Shown: piece by piece, positions 48,417 through 60,443 of the stretch
How the letters are laid out: each line of letters begins with the position of its first letter
Position numbering within the stretch: the first letter of the stretch is position 1
Assembly: GCA_027943245.1 (NCBI GenBank)
Contig: JANDJZ010000057.1
Coordinates: forward strand, 93,825 to 157,824
DNA length: 64,000 nt
Direction of reading: 5' to 3'
From: Acanthamoeba sp. SK_2022b
Taxonomy: Eukaryota; Discosea; Longamoebia; Acanthamoebidae
Position numbers and translations under genes: made by a program
The notes under the pieces: model-generated
Databases searched by the model: none
Seen by the model: the letters and a program-made list of their open reading frames with translations, nothing else
What the model was told of the DNA's origin: nothing

Positions 48417-48477
48417 CACCCCTGCAGTCATAAAGATAAAACAGATGTGCGTCTGGCCCGCGGAAATCGCGGGCCGT

Positions 48478-49911
48478 TTAATTGAGGCGTTTGAACAGCT
48501 GCGCCAGCCCCTGCACCGCCCGCTCCGTCTCCTCTTGCCGAGTAAAATTGGCGAAGCCCAGCAGCAATCCTTGCCCCGCGGGATGGTCGATTCGCCAGTC
48601 CGACAACGCCTGCGCCGCCAGCCCCTGTTGCCAGGCTTGCGCCGCCAACGGCGCATCCGCTACGCCGTCGTGCAGCCGGGCCAACAGCTGAATGCCGCCC
48701 TGTTGCGGCACCGCCGTCAGCCACGCCCCCAGCTGCCGTTCCAGCGCCTGCGTCAGCCACTCACGCCGCTGGCGGTACAGCGGCCGCATGCGTTTCAGGT
48801 GGCGGTAGAAATGCCCTTGCCGGATAAAATTCGCCACGCCGGCCTGCAGCAGCGGCGGGCAGCCGCAGCCACGTAGCCGGCTGCTGCGCGCAAAGGCCTC
48901 CGTCAGGCCGGCGGGCACCACCAGGTAGGCCATGCGCAGCGCCGGGAACAGCGTTTTGCTGAAGGTGCCGGCGTACAGCACCCGCCCCTGAACATCGAGG
49001 CTTTTCAGCGGCGGCAATGGCCGCCCGTGATAGCGAAACTCGCTGTCGTAGTCATCTTCCAGGATCCAGGCCCTGCGCTGCTGCGCCCAGTCGAGCAGCG
49101 CCATGCGCCGCGCCAGGCTGAGCGTGACGCCGAGCGGGCTTTGATGGGTTGGCGTCACCACCGCCAGCCGCGCCTCAGGCGCCGTCAGCCTACCGGCGGC
49201 CACGTCCATGCCTTGTTCATCCACCGGCACGGCGATCGGCCTGACGCCGGCGGCCCGCAGCAGCGGGCGCGTGACCGGATAGCCGGGATCTTCGATCCAT
49301 ACCGCGTCGCCGGCGTGCAACAGCGTCTCCACCACCCAGTCCAACAGCGCCGGATAACCGGCGCAGAGGAAAACCTGCTCCGGTCTGCAGCTGATGCCGC
49401 GCGACAAATGCAGATAATGGGCGATCGCCTCACGCAGCTCAGGCAGGCCGCCGGCCGGCGGCAGCGCCAGGGAAGCCACCGTGGAACCGCGCAGCTGGCG
49501 GGCGACAATGCGCTGCCATAACGCCCGGGGAAACGCGTCCAGCGCCGGCACGCCCAGTTGGAAAGGCTGCAGCATGCCCTGCGGCTGCAGCGGATCGGGC
49601 GCCATCGCCGCCAGCGGCGGCGCAGCGGATACCCCGCCCGGCGGCACGTGCGGCAACTGCGGCGAGACATAGGTGCCCGCCTGCCCACGGCTCTGCAAGA
49701 AACCTTCGGCAATAAGTTGCGCGTAGGCGCTTTCCACCGTGGCGCGCGCCACGCCCAGATCGCTCGCCAACCCGCGCACTGAGGGTAATCGGCTGCCCGC
49801 CGCCAGGCTGCCCTGGGCGATGGCGTCTTTAATCCGCAGGTAAATCTGCCGGTACAGCGGTTCCGCGAGCCGGTTGTCCAGCCGCAGCGAGGTCAGGAAA
49901 GATGGCATCAT
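48478..49911 (-). CDS. MocR/GntR-type transcriptional regulator with aminotransferase domain
   Basis: The 477-residue protein joins an N-terminal GntR HTH (residues 20-70, SRLPSVRGLASDLGVARATVESAYAQL) to a fold-type I aminotransferase domain with the PLP-binding Lys in FSKTLFPALR and DDYDSEF. Such regulators sense PLP or amino compounds. It is divergent from the AhpD-like gene at 50007 with 95 bp between that contain a possible operator at 49934-49955. Ligand unknown. Confidence 0.92.
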   Translation of the reverse strand: MMPSFLTSLRLDNRLAEPLYRQIYLRIKDAIAQGSLAAGSRLPSVRGLASDLGVARATVESAYAQLIAEGFLQSRGQAGTYVSPQLPHVPPGGVSAAPPLAAMAPDPLQPQGMLQPFQLGVPALDAFPRALWQRIVARQLRGSTVASLALPPAGGLPELREAIAHYLHLSRGISCRPEQVFLCAGYPALLDWVVETLLHAGDAVWIEDPGYPVTRPLLRAAGVRPIAVPVDEQGMDVAAGRLTAPEARLAVVTPTHQSPLGVTLSLARRMALLDWAQQRRAWILEDDYDSEFRYHGRPLPPLKSLDVQGRVLYAGTFSKTLFPALRMAYLVVPAGLTEAFARSSRLRGCGCPPLLQAGVANFIRQGHFYRHLKRMRPLYRQRREWLTQALERQLGAWLTAVPQQGGIQLLARLHDGVADAPLAAQAWQQGLAAQALSDWRIDHPAGQGLLLGFANFTRQEETERAVQGLAQLFKRLN

Positions 49912-49933
49912 GGCCTGGTTAAATAATCATTTT

Positions 49934-49955
49934 ATGGCCCTATAGCATAGACCAT
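49934..49955. promoter_or_regulatory. Possible MocR operator
   Basis: A 22-bp stretch, ATGGCCC...GACCAT, has partly palindromic ends (ATGGNC/GNCCAT) and a GGTCTAT-type repeat typical of MocR targets, in the middle of the 95-bp divergent region. Binding by the adjacent regulator is inferred. Confidence 0.35.
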
Positions 49956-50006
49956 AAGGCCGCTAAAGTAGCGGCATGATTTCGTTACTACCGATTGAGG
50001 TTGACC

Positions 50007-50438
50007 ATGATTAAGCAACGTTTGAACTATGCCGAGCTGGCGCCCGCCCCGTACAAAAATATGGTAAGCGCGCTGATGGCGCTGGAGAAAGGTGCCCTGG
50101 ACAAGGCGACCATCGAGTTGATGTTTATGCGCGTTTCGCAGATCAACGGCTGCGCCTACTGCCTGGATATGCACGGCAAAGCGCTGCGCGAAAGCGGCTT
50201 CAGCCATGCCAAGCTGGATACGCTGGCGGGCTGGCGCGTCAGCCATGAGTTCAGCGAGCGCGAACGCGCCGCGCTGGAATGGGCCGAGTCGGTGACGCTG
50301 ATCGCCGCCACCGGCGCACCGGACAGCGCTTTCGAGGCGCTGAAAGTGCACTTCAGCGATACCGAGATCGCCGATCTGACCTTCGCCATCAGCATCATGA
50401 ACGCCTTCAACCGGCTGGCCGTCAGCATGCGCCAGTAA
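50007..50438 (+). CDS. Carboxymuconolactone decarboxylase/AhpD-like protein
   Basis: The 143-residue protein has the CMD/AhpD fold and the redox motif CAYCLDMHGK near residue 52-61. AhpD-type proteins reduce peroxiredoxin or act on peroxides. It is likely controlled by the divergent MocR regulator. It starts MIKQRLNYAEL behind GAGG; four upstream in-frame codons are not needed. Confidence 0.88.
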   Translation: MIKQRLNYAELAPAPYKNMVSALMALEKGALDKATIELMFMRVSQINGCAYCLDMHGKALRESGFSHAKLDTLAGWRVSHEFSERERAALEWAESVTLIAATGAPDSAFEALKVHFSDTEIADLTFAISIMNAFNRLAVSMRQ

Positions 50439-50546
50439 TGCGCTCGATTCCCCCCTCTTCACTGAGAGGGGGAATTTCTCACCCGCAAAAATTTTTTCCC
50501 TCGCCTTTTCCAGCCCCGACGCGGCCTGCGCCTCCAACCCGACAAA

Positions 50547-50562
50547 ACACCATATATAGCGT
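50547..50562 (+). promoter_or_regulatory. NrdR box 1 of nrdHIEF
   Basis: ACACCATATATAGCGT fits the NrdR palindrome ACACAATATATAGTGT at most positions. With box 2 exactly 31 bp downstream it forms the usual two-box operator (about three helical turns). Confidence 0.78.
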
Positions 50563-50577
50563 GGTTGATAAAACAAA

Positions 50578-50593
50578 TATCAACATATAGTAT
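50578..50593 (+). promoter_or_regulatory. NrdR box 2 of nrdHIEF
   Basis: TATCAACATATAGTAT is a weaker NrdR box in phase with box 1. NrdR represses the class Ib and other ribonucleotide reductase genes. Confidence 0.65.
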
Positions 50594-50711
50594 TTTATGG
50601 GTCAACCGCAGGGAGTGTCGTTCGGTTGATAACGCCGTCAGAAACGCCAGGAACGATGCTCCGTTATCTGACTTGTCCGCCTTTCCTTCAGCCTAAAGGT
50701 AAATGCGAATC

Positions 50712-50942
50712 ATGAGCATTATTATTTACAGTAAGCCGGACTGTGTCCAGTGCAACGCCACCTATCGCGCATTTGATAAACAGGGGATTGATTATCAGGT
50801 GATCGATCTCACCCAGGATCAGCAGGCGCTGAACCACGTTAAATCCTTAGGTTATCAGCAAGTTCCGGTGATTATCACCGGTGACGATCACTGGTCCGGG
50901 TTCCGGCCGGACAAGATCGGCGCACTGGCGCTCACCTGCTGA
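50712..50942 (+). CDS. nrdH: Glutaredoxin-like electron donor NrdH
   Basis: The protein (76 residues from the ATG at 50712) has the CVQC redox site and the SGFRPD end of NrdH, which reduces the class Ib ribonucleotide reductase. An in-frame ATG three codons upstream (50703) lies closer to the AAAGG ribosome site, so the start is uncertain. First gene of nrdHIEF. Confidence 0.94.
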   Translation: MSIIIYSKPDCVQCNATYRAFDKQGIDYQVIDLTQDQQALNHVKSLGYQQVPVIITGDDHWSGFRPDKIGALALTC

Positions 50943-50951
50943 GGCCCGCCG

Positions 50952-51337
50952 ATGAATCCGCTGGTCTATTTCTCCAGCAGCTCGGAGAACACCCATCGGT
51001 TCGTTGAGAAACTGGGCCTGCCGGCGATCCGCATTCCGATCGCCGGAGCCCGCAGCAAATTGCTGATGGAACAACCCTATATCTTGATCGTGCCCAGCTA
51101 TGGCGGCGGCAGCGCCGTCGGCGCGGTGCCGATCCAGGTCATCCGCTTTCTCAACGTTCCGCAAAACCGTTCATACCTGCGCGGCGTCATCGCCGCCGGG
51201 AACACCAACTTCGGCGCAGCGTACGGCATCGCCGGCGACATCATCGCCAAAAAATGCCAGGTGCCTTTTTTGTACCGCTTCGAGCTGCTCGGCACCGCGC
51301 AAGACGTTGAAAACGTTCGACAGGGAGTAACCGCATT

Positions 51338-51356
<19 letters not shown>
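50952..51356 (+). CDS. nrdI: Flavodoxin-like NrdI
   Basis: The 134-residue flavoprotein has FMN-binding [16 protein letters not shown] at the N-terminus and [13 protein letters not shown]. NrdI supplies the oxidant for assembling the dimanganese-tyrosyl cofactor of NrdF. It is 9 bp after nrdH and overlaps nrdE by 19 bp. Confidence 0.96.
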
Positions 51357-54462
<3,106 letters not shown>

Positions 54463-54524
54463 GGGTTGGCTGGCCGTATCAGGAAAAGGCTTTCGCGGGA
54501 GCGCGACGTGTCGTGCTCCCGCGA

Positions 54525-54728
54525 CTATGTGTTTTGCTTGAAGGCCGCACGCAGCTCAAGCCGCCGCCAAATAGCGCGTTTCTCCGCGTCGCTGGCGGTC
54601 GGCCAGGCGGCGATCTCCGCCCGCGTGCGCCGACATCCCCGGCACCGCTGGGTTTCGTCGTCGATGCGGCACAGGCTGACGCAGGGCGATCTCACGCCGT
54701 GCTGGAATTGCTGATTGTCGCCCGCCAT
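54525..54728 (-). CDS. DUF1289 small cysteine-rich protein
   Basis: The 67-residue protein has the DUF1289 pattern SPCVSLCRIDDETQRCRGCRRT, four cysteines that may bind zinc or iron, followed by EIAAWPTASDAEKRAIW. Family function is unknown. It is convergent with nrdF. Confidence 0.9.
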   Translation of the reverse strand: MAGDNQQFQHGVRSPCVSLCRIDDETQRCRGCRRTRAEIAAWPTASDAEKRAIWRRLELRAAFKQNT

Positions 54729-54792
54729 AAACCGCCCTTGATGTGATGTGTGCCGCCACAGGATACCCGATCCTGCGGCGGCGCGTCGTCAA

Positions 54793-55533
54793 TCAGATGA
54801 TGCCGCCGTTGGCGCGCAGGGTTTGGCCGTTGATCCAGCCGCCGTCGTTCCCGGCGAGGAAGGCCACCGCCGCGGCGATATCTTCCGGCGTGCCCAGGCG
54901 CTCCAGCGGCGCCATCTTCGCCAGCCGCTCGATAAGCTCCGGGGTTTTACCGTCGAGGAACAGCCCGGTCGCGGTCGGCCCCGGCGCAACGGCGTTCACC
55001 GTGATATTGCGGCCGCGCAGCTCTTTTGCCAGCACGCTGGTCAGCGCCTCGATCGCCGCCTTGCTGGCGGCATACATGCCGTACCCCGGCTGCAGCAGCC
55101 CCACCACGCTGGAGGAGAAGTTGATGATGCGGCCGTTGTCGCGCAGGCGCTTCGCCGCCTCGCGCATCGTGTTGAAACTGCCTTTCAGGTTGATGTCGAT
55201 CAGGCGATCCGCGTCTTCATCGCGCATGTCCGCCACCTGTGCCAGCGCCATCACCCCGGCGTTGTTGACCAGCACGTCGACGCCGCCAAACGCCTGTTCG
55301 GCGCTGGCGAACAATCGGGAAACCGCAGCCGCATCGCTGACGTCGGCTTTGGCGCCGAGCGCGCGGCCGCCCGCCTGTTCTATCTTGCGCACCAGTTCAT
55401 CGGCCGGCGCCGGGTTGCCTGAATAGTTGATGATGACGGTAAAACCGTCGGCGGCCAGACGCTCGGCGATGGCTGCGCCGATGCCGCGCGATGCGCCGGT
55501 GACGATGGCGACGCGTTGAGTGGCGTGCTGCAT
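54793..55533 (-). CDS. Short-chain dehydrogenase/reductase (SDR)
   Basis: The 246-residue protein has the cofactor loop TGASRGIG, NNAGVMA, and the catalytic SSSVVG...YGMYAASK. It resembles 3-oxoacyl-ACP reductase-like classical SDRs. The ATG at 55533 is behind GGAGGAGAG. It is divergent from a LysR gene, which may regulate it. Substrate unknown. Confidence 0.92.
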   Translation of the reverse strand: MQHATQRVAIVTGASRGIGAAIAERLAADGFTVIINYSGNPAPADELVRKIEQAGGRALGAKADVSDAAAVSRLFASAEQAFGGVDVLVNNAGVMALAQVADMRDEDADRLIDINLKGSFNTMREAAKRLRDNGRIINFSSSVVGLLQPGYGMYAASKAAIEALTSVLAKELRGRNITVNAVAPGPTATGLFLDGKTPELIERLAKMAPLERLGTPEDIAAAVAFLAGNDGGWINGQTLRANGGII

Positions 55534-55634
55534 AAGTCTCTCCTCCTGGGTCAGTGAGTTGTCATCATGCACCTTTCGGTACGACGAATAATCCCCTATT
55601 CTTCGTTATCACTATCCGAAATAAACGAACAATT

Positions 55635-56528
55635 ATGGACAGAATCGACGCCATGCGCCTGTTCACCCGCGTGGTAGAACAACGCAGCTTTACCCAGGCG
55701 GCGCAGGATCTGAACCTGCCGCGCTCCACCGTGACCGACGCCATCAAACAGCTCGAAGCCCGGCTGCAGGTCAGGCTGCTGCAGCGTACCACCCGCCACG
55801 TCAGCCCGACGCTGGACGGCGAAGCCTACTATCAGCGCTGCCTGAGCATTCTGGCGGACATCGAAGAGGCGGAGATGGCGTTCGCCGGCGCCAAACCGCG
55901 CGGGCTGCTGCGCATCGAGGTGCACGGCACGCTGGCGCGCCATTTTCTGTTGCCCGACTTGCCTGATTTTTTGGCGCAATACCCGGATATCGAGCTCTAT
56001 ATGAGCGAAGGCGATCGGCTGGTGGACGCGCTGCGGGAAGGCATCGACTGCGTGGTGCGCGTCGGCAAACTGCGGGACAGCGACATGGTGGCGCGCCGCC
56101 TGGGCGAGCTGGAAGAGGTGACCTGTGCCGCCCCGGCCTACCTGCAGCGCTTCGGCACGCCGCAAAGCCTGGACGACCTGCGCCATCACCGCATGGTGGG
56201 TTTTCGCTCTTCGGCGACCGGCGCGCTGATGCCGCTGGCGTTCACGGTGGCGGGGCAAGCGCAGCCCATCACGCTGCCGGCGACGGTGTCGGTCAGCGCG
56301 GCGGAGAGCCTGGTCGCCGCCGCCCGCGCCGGGTTGGGCATCATTCAGGTGCCGCGTTATCACCTGCGCGGCGATCTGGCCGACGGCAGCCTGTTGCCGC
56401 TGCTGCCGGATTGGCCTTCTCCGCCGATGCCGGTCTCGCTGCTTTATCCGCGCAACCGCCAGCTCTCGCCGCGGGTGCGCGTGTTTCTCGATTGGTTCAG
56501 CCGGGTGTTCGCCGAGCGCAACCGGTAG
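55635..56528 (+). CDS. LysR-family regulator
   Basis: The 297-residue protein starts MDRIDAMRLFTRVVEQRSFTQAAQDL, a LysR HTH of the DsdC/PA2334 group, and has a normal effector-binding domain ending LDWFSRVFAERNR. The upstream ribosome site is weak; 27 open upstream codons are not supported. Divergent from the SDR gene. Confidence 0.92.
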   Translation: MDRIDAMRLFTRVVEQRSFTQAAQDLNLPRSTVTDAIKQLEARLQVRLLQRTTRHVSPTLDGEAYYQRCLSILADIEEAEMAFAGAKPRGLLRIEVHGTLARHFLLPDLPDFLAQYPDIELYMSEGDRLVDALREGIDCVVRVGKLRDSDMVARRLGELEEVTCAAPAYLQRFGTPQSLDDLRHHRMVGFRSSATGALMPLAFTVAGQAQPITLPATVSVSAAESLVAAARAGLGIIQVPRYHLRGDLADGSLLPLLPDWPSPPMPVSLLYPRNRQLSPRVRVFLDWFSRVFAERNR

Positions 56529-56540
56529 CGACCGAGTGCG

Positions 56541-57485
56541 TTACAGCGCGCCGTAATTCAGCGGCACCCAGTTGTACCCTTCGCCCTGGCGGTTCAGGTA
56601 GCCCAACCCTGGGAACGACAGGTGCGCGCCGCCCACCAGCTCGCTCTGCCGCGCGCTGTCGCCGAACACCCGCAGCCGTTGAGCGACCGCCGCCTTGGCG
56701 TCGCTGTCAAAACTGATAGCCACCTTCGGATGCGGCATCTGCACCGCCGCTACGTGGATCAAATCCCCCAGCAACAGCAGCTTTTTGCCCTGGCTCGTCA
56801 CCTGATAGACGCTGTGGCCCGGCGTATGCCCGTGGGCGGCAAAGGCGGCGATGCCCGGCGAAAGCTCGCCGTCGCCGTTGAATGGCTTAAAGTGCCCGGC
56901 CGCCTGATAAGGCTTGATCGCCGCCTGGGCTCTTTCGAAGTTGCTTTTATTTTCCGCGTTGGCCCGTTTCAGCTGGTCGGCGCTCAGCCAGAAGTCCGCG
57001 TCCTGGCTGGCGGCGCGCACCACCGCATTGGGGAATACCGCCTTGCCGTCGTGCGTCAGGCCGCCGAGGTGATCCGGGTGCATGTGGGTCAGGTAGATCT
57101 CATCTACCTGCTCCGGTTGGTAGCCCGCCGCGCGCAGGTTATCCACCAGCTTGCCCAGGCCGTCGCCCAGCAGCTGGCCGGCGCCGCTGTCGATCATCAC
57201 CAGCTTGTCGCCGGTATTGATCAGATAGGCATTGACCGAGGTGACCACCGGCAGGCTTTGATGCCGCTCGGCCAACCCGGTGGCGATCTGCTGCGGCGTG
57301 GTGTTGAGCAACAGCTTGTCCGCCGGCAGGCGAATGACGCCGTCGGACAACGCGGTCACTTCAAAGCCGCCCAGCATGATGCGGTAAAATCCCGGCGTCG
57401 GGGTTTTGGCCTGCGGCGCGGCGGCCCCGGCCTGTAATGACATAACGGCCAGCGCCGCGCCCAGCAGACAACGTTTCCAGAACAT
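56541..57485 (-). CDS. Exported MBL-fold metallo-hydrolase
   Basis: The 314-residue protein has a signal peptide (MFWKRCLLGAALAVMSLQAGAAA) and the zinc motif THMHPDHLGGL, with further ligands in AAHGHTPGHS and LIHVAAVQ. The nearest general type is the lactonase/organophosphate-hydrolase branch of MBL enzymes, but no substrate can be read from the sequence. It lies convergent with the LysR gene and divergent from the patatin gene. Confidence 0.88.
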   Translation of the reverse strand: MFWKRCLLGAALAVMSLQAGAAAPQAKTPTPGFYRIMLGGFEVTALSDGVIRLPADKLLLNTTPQQIATGLAERHQSLPVVTSVNAYLINTGDKLVMIDSGAGQLLGDGLGKLVDNLRAAGYQPEQVDEIYLTHMHPDHLGGLTHDGKAVFPNAVVRAASQDADFWLSADQLKRANAENKSNFERAQAAIKPYQAAGHFKPFNGDGELSPGIAAFAAHGHTPGHSVYQVTSQGKKLLLLGDLIHVAAVQMPHPKVAISFDSDAKAAVAQRLRVFGDSARQSELVGGAHLSFPGLGYLNRQGEGYNWVPLNYGAL

Positions 57486-57691
57486 GATGACTCCTTGCGA
57501 GAATTGGACAGCGCTAAGTATTGACGCAAAAGGCCCGATGCGCCTGTTTAATAAATGCCTTTGATAAATATATAAATAATATATTTATTATGAATAATTT
57601 TGTTTGCCGAGCCACACAACCCCAATCCATATTTTCTCGCTCGCCACTTGGTTATTTTTCTTACTCCCTAAACCAAGAGTGAGGAAATATC

Positions 57692-58663
57692 ATGAACTAT
57701 CAATTCGAAAATCTGGTCTTTGAAGGCGGCGGCGTAAAAGGCATCGCCTATGGCGGCGCGCTGGAATTGCTGGAAGCCAAAGGCATCATGCCGCAGATCA
57801 AGCAAACCTCCGGCGCCTCGGCGGGCGCCATCGCCGCGCTGCTGGTCGGCCTGGGCTGCAGCTCGGCGGACGTCACTAAAATTCTGTCGGCGATGGATTT
57901 TAAAAAATTCCTCGATTATAACGGCGGCTTTTTCGGTACGCTCCAGGACGCCTACCGCCTGTTCAATCAATACGGCATCGCGCCCGGCGATTATTTCTAT
58001 CAATGGTCGCGCGATATTATCAAGCAATATACCGGCAAGCCGGATATTACCTTCGAGCAGTTCGAAGCGATGAAGGCGGCGAAAGGGTTCAAGTCGATTT
58101 ACTTTATCGGCGCCAACCTCAACAGCGGCCAGCGCGAGGTCTATTCGCATCGCACCACGCCGCGCATGAAAGTGGCGGACGGCCTGCGCATTTCGATGTC
58201 GTTCCCGTTCGCCTTCGTGGCGAAGAACAATACCCTGGGCGATCTGTGCATCGACGGCGGCATGATCGACAACTACCCGGTGCGGCTGTTCGACTATGAC
58301 TTTTCCGCCACGCCGCCTTATATCGACAGTTCCAGCCAGCGCATCAACACCCGCACCCTGGGCCTTCGCCTGGACTCCGCCGGCGAAATCGCCCAGGCCG
58401 CCGGGCAGGCCGGCCCGCGCACGCCGGTCAACAACCTGTTTGATTTCACCCTGGCGGTGGCCAACGTGATGCTGGACATCCAAACCAAGGTGCACCTGGA
58501 CAGCGACGACTGGAAGCGCACCGTGTATGTCGACACGCTCGACGTCGGCACGCTGGAGTTCGGCATAAGCGAGGAGAAGAAACGCGCGCTGATCGAATCC
58601 GGCCGCCGCGGCGTAGAGCGCTACTTCGCCTGGTACGACGCCGCCATGAAACAGGCAGCGTAA
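57692..58663 (+). CDS. Patatin-like phospholipase
   Basis: The 323-residue protein has the patatin oxyanion loop GGGVKG (residues 12-17), the nucleophile Ser43 in GASAG and the catalytic Asp in DGGMIDN. Patatins use a Ser-Asp dyad to hydrolyse phospholipids or lipids. No signal peptide or secretion domain is seen, so it acts in the cytoplasm or leaves by another route. GAGG precedes the ATG. It is not preceded by a partner gene. Confidence 0.92.
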   Translation: MNYQFENLVFEGGGVKGIAYGGALELLEAKGIMPQIKQTSGASAGAIAALLVGLGCSSADVTKILSAMDFKKFLDYNGGFFGTLQDAYRLFNQYGIAPGDYFYQWSRDIIKQYTGKPDITFEQFEAMKAAKGFKSIYFIGANLNSGQREVYSHRTTPRMKVADGLRISMSFPFAFVAKNNTLGDLCIDGGMIDNYPVRLFDYDFSATPPYIDSSSQRINTRTLGLRLDSAGEIAQAAGQAGPRTPVNNLFDFTLAVANVMLDIQTKVHLDSDDWKRTVYVDTLDVGTLEFGISEEKKRALIESGRRGVERYFAWYDAAMKQAA

Positions 58664-58704
58664 CCGGTATTACCCCTGCCCGCGCGTACGGCCGGCGCGC
58701 GGGC

Positions 58705-58730
58705 AAAAAAAATCCCCGCGGGGGCGGGGA
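58705..58730 (-). terminator. Terminator of the 2HCT transporter gene
   Basis: On the minus strand TCCCCG, loop, CGGGGA followed by TTTTTTTT. The T-run is on the transporter's side of the stem. Confidence 0.85.
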
Positions 58731-58761
58731 AAGGCAAAGTAACGCTAAGGATTTATAGGAG

Positions 58762-60117
58762 TTATACGAAGAACTTGGCCAACACCAGCAGCGACAGCGA
58801 GACGTTGATAGCGCCCCCGATACGCGTCGCGATCTGGGCGAACGGCATCAGCGACATGCGGTTGCCGGCGGTGAGGATCGCGACGTCGCCGGTACCGCCC
58901 TGCCCACTCTGGCAGCAGGAGACGATCGCCACGTCGATAGGGTGCATGCCAATTTTCTTGCCGACGAAGAAACCGGTCGCCACCAGCGCGCTGACGGTTG
59001 TGACGATCACGATCAGATTCTGTACGGTGAACGCGTCCACCAGCTCCTGCCACGGCGTGATGGCCACGCCGACCGCGAACAGGATCGGATAAGTCACGGC
59101 GGTGCGGAAGAATTTGTACACCACCTGCGAGCCTTCCTGAATGCGCGGCGACACCCCGTGCGCCAGCTTCACCGCCACGGCGGCGAACAGCATGCCCACC
59201 GGCGCCGGCAGACCGATCAGGCGGTGCAGCAGCATGCCCACCATATACAGCAGGATGGCCAGCAGCGCGCCGCAGGCGATGGTGCTGACGTCCACCTTGC
59301 CGCTGATTTTTTCCACCGCGTTCATGTCGCTGTCGCCCTGCTTGCTCGGCATCAGGCTGCCTTCGCCGGTCAGGTGCGGATAACGCTTGCCCAGTTGGTT
59401 GAGCAGGCCGGCGATGACGATGGCAGTCAGGCTGCCGAGCATCACGATCGGCAGAATGCGCCCCAACGCCACGCCCTGCTCCATGTGCAGGATCGCCGCG
59501 TAGCCCATCGACAGCGGGATCGCCCCTTCACCCACGCCGCCGGCCATGATCGGCAGGATCAGGAAGAAGAAGATCTGGAACGGCTCCAGGCCCAGCGCCA
59601 TGCCGACGCCCATCCCCACCAGCATGCCGACGATCTCGCCGCACAGCATCGGAATGAAGATGCGCAGGAAGCCCTGGATCAGCACCTCGCGGTTCATGCT
59701 CATGATGCTGCCGACAATGATGCAGCAGATGTAGAGATAAAGAATGTTGGTCGATTTGTAGAACTTGGTGGTCGACTCCACCACCACGTCCGGCAGCAGA
59801 CCGTAGTGCACCAGCGCGGAAGGAATGAAGGTGGCGCAGATCGCCGCCGCGCCCATTTTGCCGATCAGCGGCAGGCGCTTGCCGAATTCGCCGCAGGCGA
59901 AACCGAAGAACGCCAGGGTAGCCACCATCACCACGATATCGCTCGGCAATTTGCCTTCCAGGCAGTCGAGCAGAATCAATACGCCGGCCAGAATAAAGAA
60001 CGGTAACGGAATAATCCCTACTTTATAATTGTCCAGTATCCGCCACCATTTCTCACGCAGAGGAATATCGGCGGCCTTGTCTTTGGCTACGAGGTAAGAA
60101 TCATCTGTTGTGCTCAT
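58762..60117 (-). CDS. 2-hydroxycarboxylate (citrate/malate) transporter
   Basis: The 451-residue protein has about 11 membrane helices and the two re-entrant loop motifs of the 2HCT family, MAGGVGEGAIPLS and GQGGTGDVAILT. Family members (CitS, MaeN, CimH) carry citrate, malate or related acids with Na+ or H+. It is divergent from a CitA/CitB-type two-component system with 326 bp between, so citrate or malate is the likely substrate. No citrate lyase genes are in the window. Confidence 0.92.
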   Translation of the reverse strand: MSTTDDSYLVAKDKAADIPLREKWWRILDNYKVGIIPLPFFILAGVLILLDCLEGKLPSDIVVMVATLAFFGFACGEFGKRLPLIGKMGAAAICATFIPSALVHYGLLPDVVVESTTKFYKSTNILYLYICCIIVGSIMSMNREVLIQGFLRIFIPMLCGEIVGMLVGMGVGMALGLEPFQIFFFLILPIMAGGVGEGAIPLSMGYAAILHMEQGVALGRILPIVMLGSLTAIVIAGLLNQLGKRYPHLTGEGSLMPSKQGDSDMNAVEKISGKVDVSTIACGALLAILLYMVGMLLHRLIGLPAPVGMLFAAVAVKLAHGVSPRIQEGSQVVYKFFRTAVTYPILFAVGVAITPWQELVDAFTVQNLIVIVTTVSALVATGFFVGKKIGMHPIDVAIVSCCQSGQGGTGDVAILTAGNRMSLMPFAQIATRIGGAINVSLSLLVLAKFFV

Positions 60118-60174
60118 AATCTGGCCTCTTATTAGTTTGTTCAGCCATCATAGAGAAGCGCACGGATTATCTGC

Positions 60175-60190
60175 TGTGATTATGTTCAAA
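60175..60190. promoter_or_regulatory. CRP-like site
   Basis: TGTGA-N6-TCAAA; the second half differs from TCACA by one base. It lies 58 bp upstream of the transporter start codon. CRP control of citrate uptake genes is known in enterobacteria. Confidence 0.5.
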
Positions 60191-60202
60191 GTTAAAAAGG
60201 GT

Positions 60203-60213
60203 TTTTAATGGTG
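60203..60213 (+). repeat. Direct repeat copy 1, possible response-regulator site
   Basis: TTTTAATGGTG, identical to 60262-60272. It may be a binding half-site for the adjacent response regulator; no experiment is known to me. Confidence 0.4.
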
Positions 60214-60261
60214 GTTATGGTTTCTATGGGGTTAATTAAGATTATGTAAAAACCGGCGTGG

Positions 60262-60272
60262 TTTTAATGGTG
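60262..60272 (+). repeat. Direct repeat copy 2, possible response-regulator site
   Basis: TTTTAATGGTG, second copy, 59 bp from the first. Confidence 0.4.
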
Positions 60273-60443
60273 TTAATACCGCTTTTATTTTAAAGCTTAT
60301 CAACTTTATCGCAGACGAACAATTCTCGTCCGGTTCACTCTAATCCCGTGTGAGGGATCACAAGTTGATCGGGCGCAATATTACAGACCCCGCTTCTCGT
60401 GATAGGGTAAGGCTTCAGGATCTCTTTACGGTGAAGCACCGCC

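Larger units (their letters stand above)
60118..60443. promoter_or_regulatory. Divergent control region of the transporter and its two-component system
   Basis: The 326-bp gap holds no gene. TTTTAATGGTG occurs twice, at 60203-60213 and 60262-60272, as a direct repeat 59 bp apart. TGTGATTATGTTCAAA (60175-60190) is a CRP-like site (9 of 10 core bases). The kinase gene is read from the ATG at 60444. Confidence 0.55.

Noticed and set aside
58678..58704. GC stem after the patatin gene as its terminator
   Set aside because: Followed by an A-run, not a T-run, in the patatin direction; the T-run on the other strand belongs to the transporter's terminator.
58942..60006. 354-codon open frame opposite the 2HCT transporter
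   Set aside because: Histidine-rich antisense frame; the transporter on the other strand has full membrane and loop motifs.
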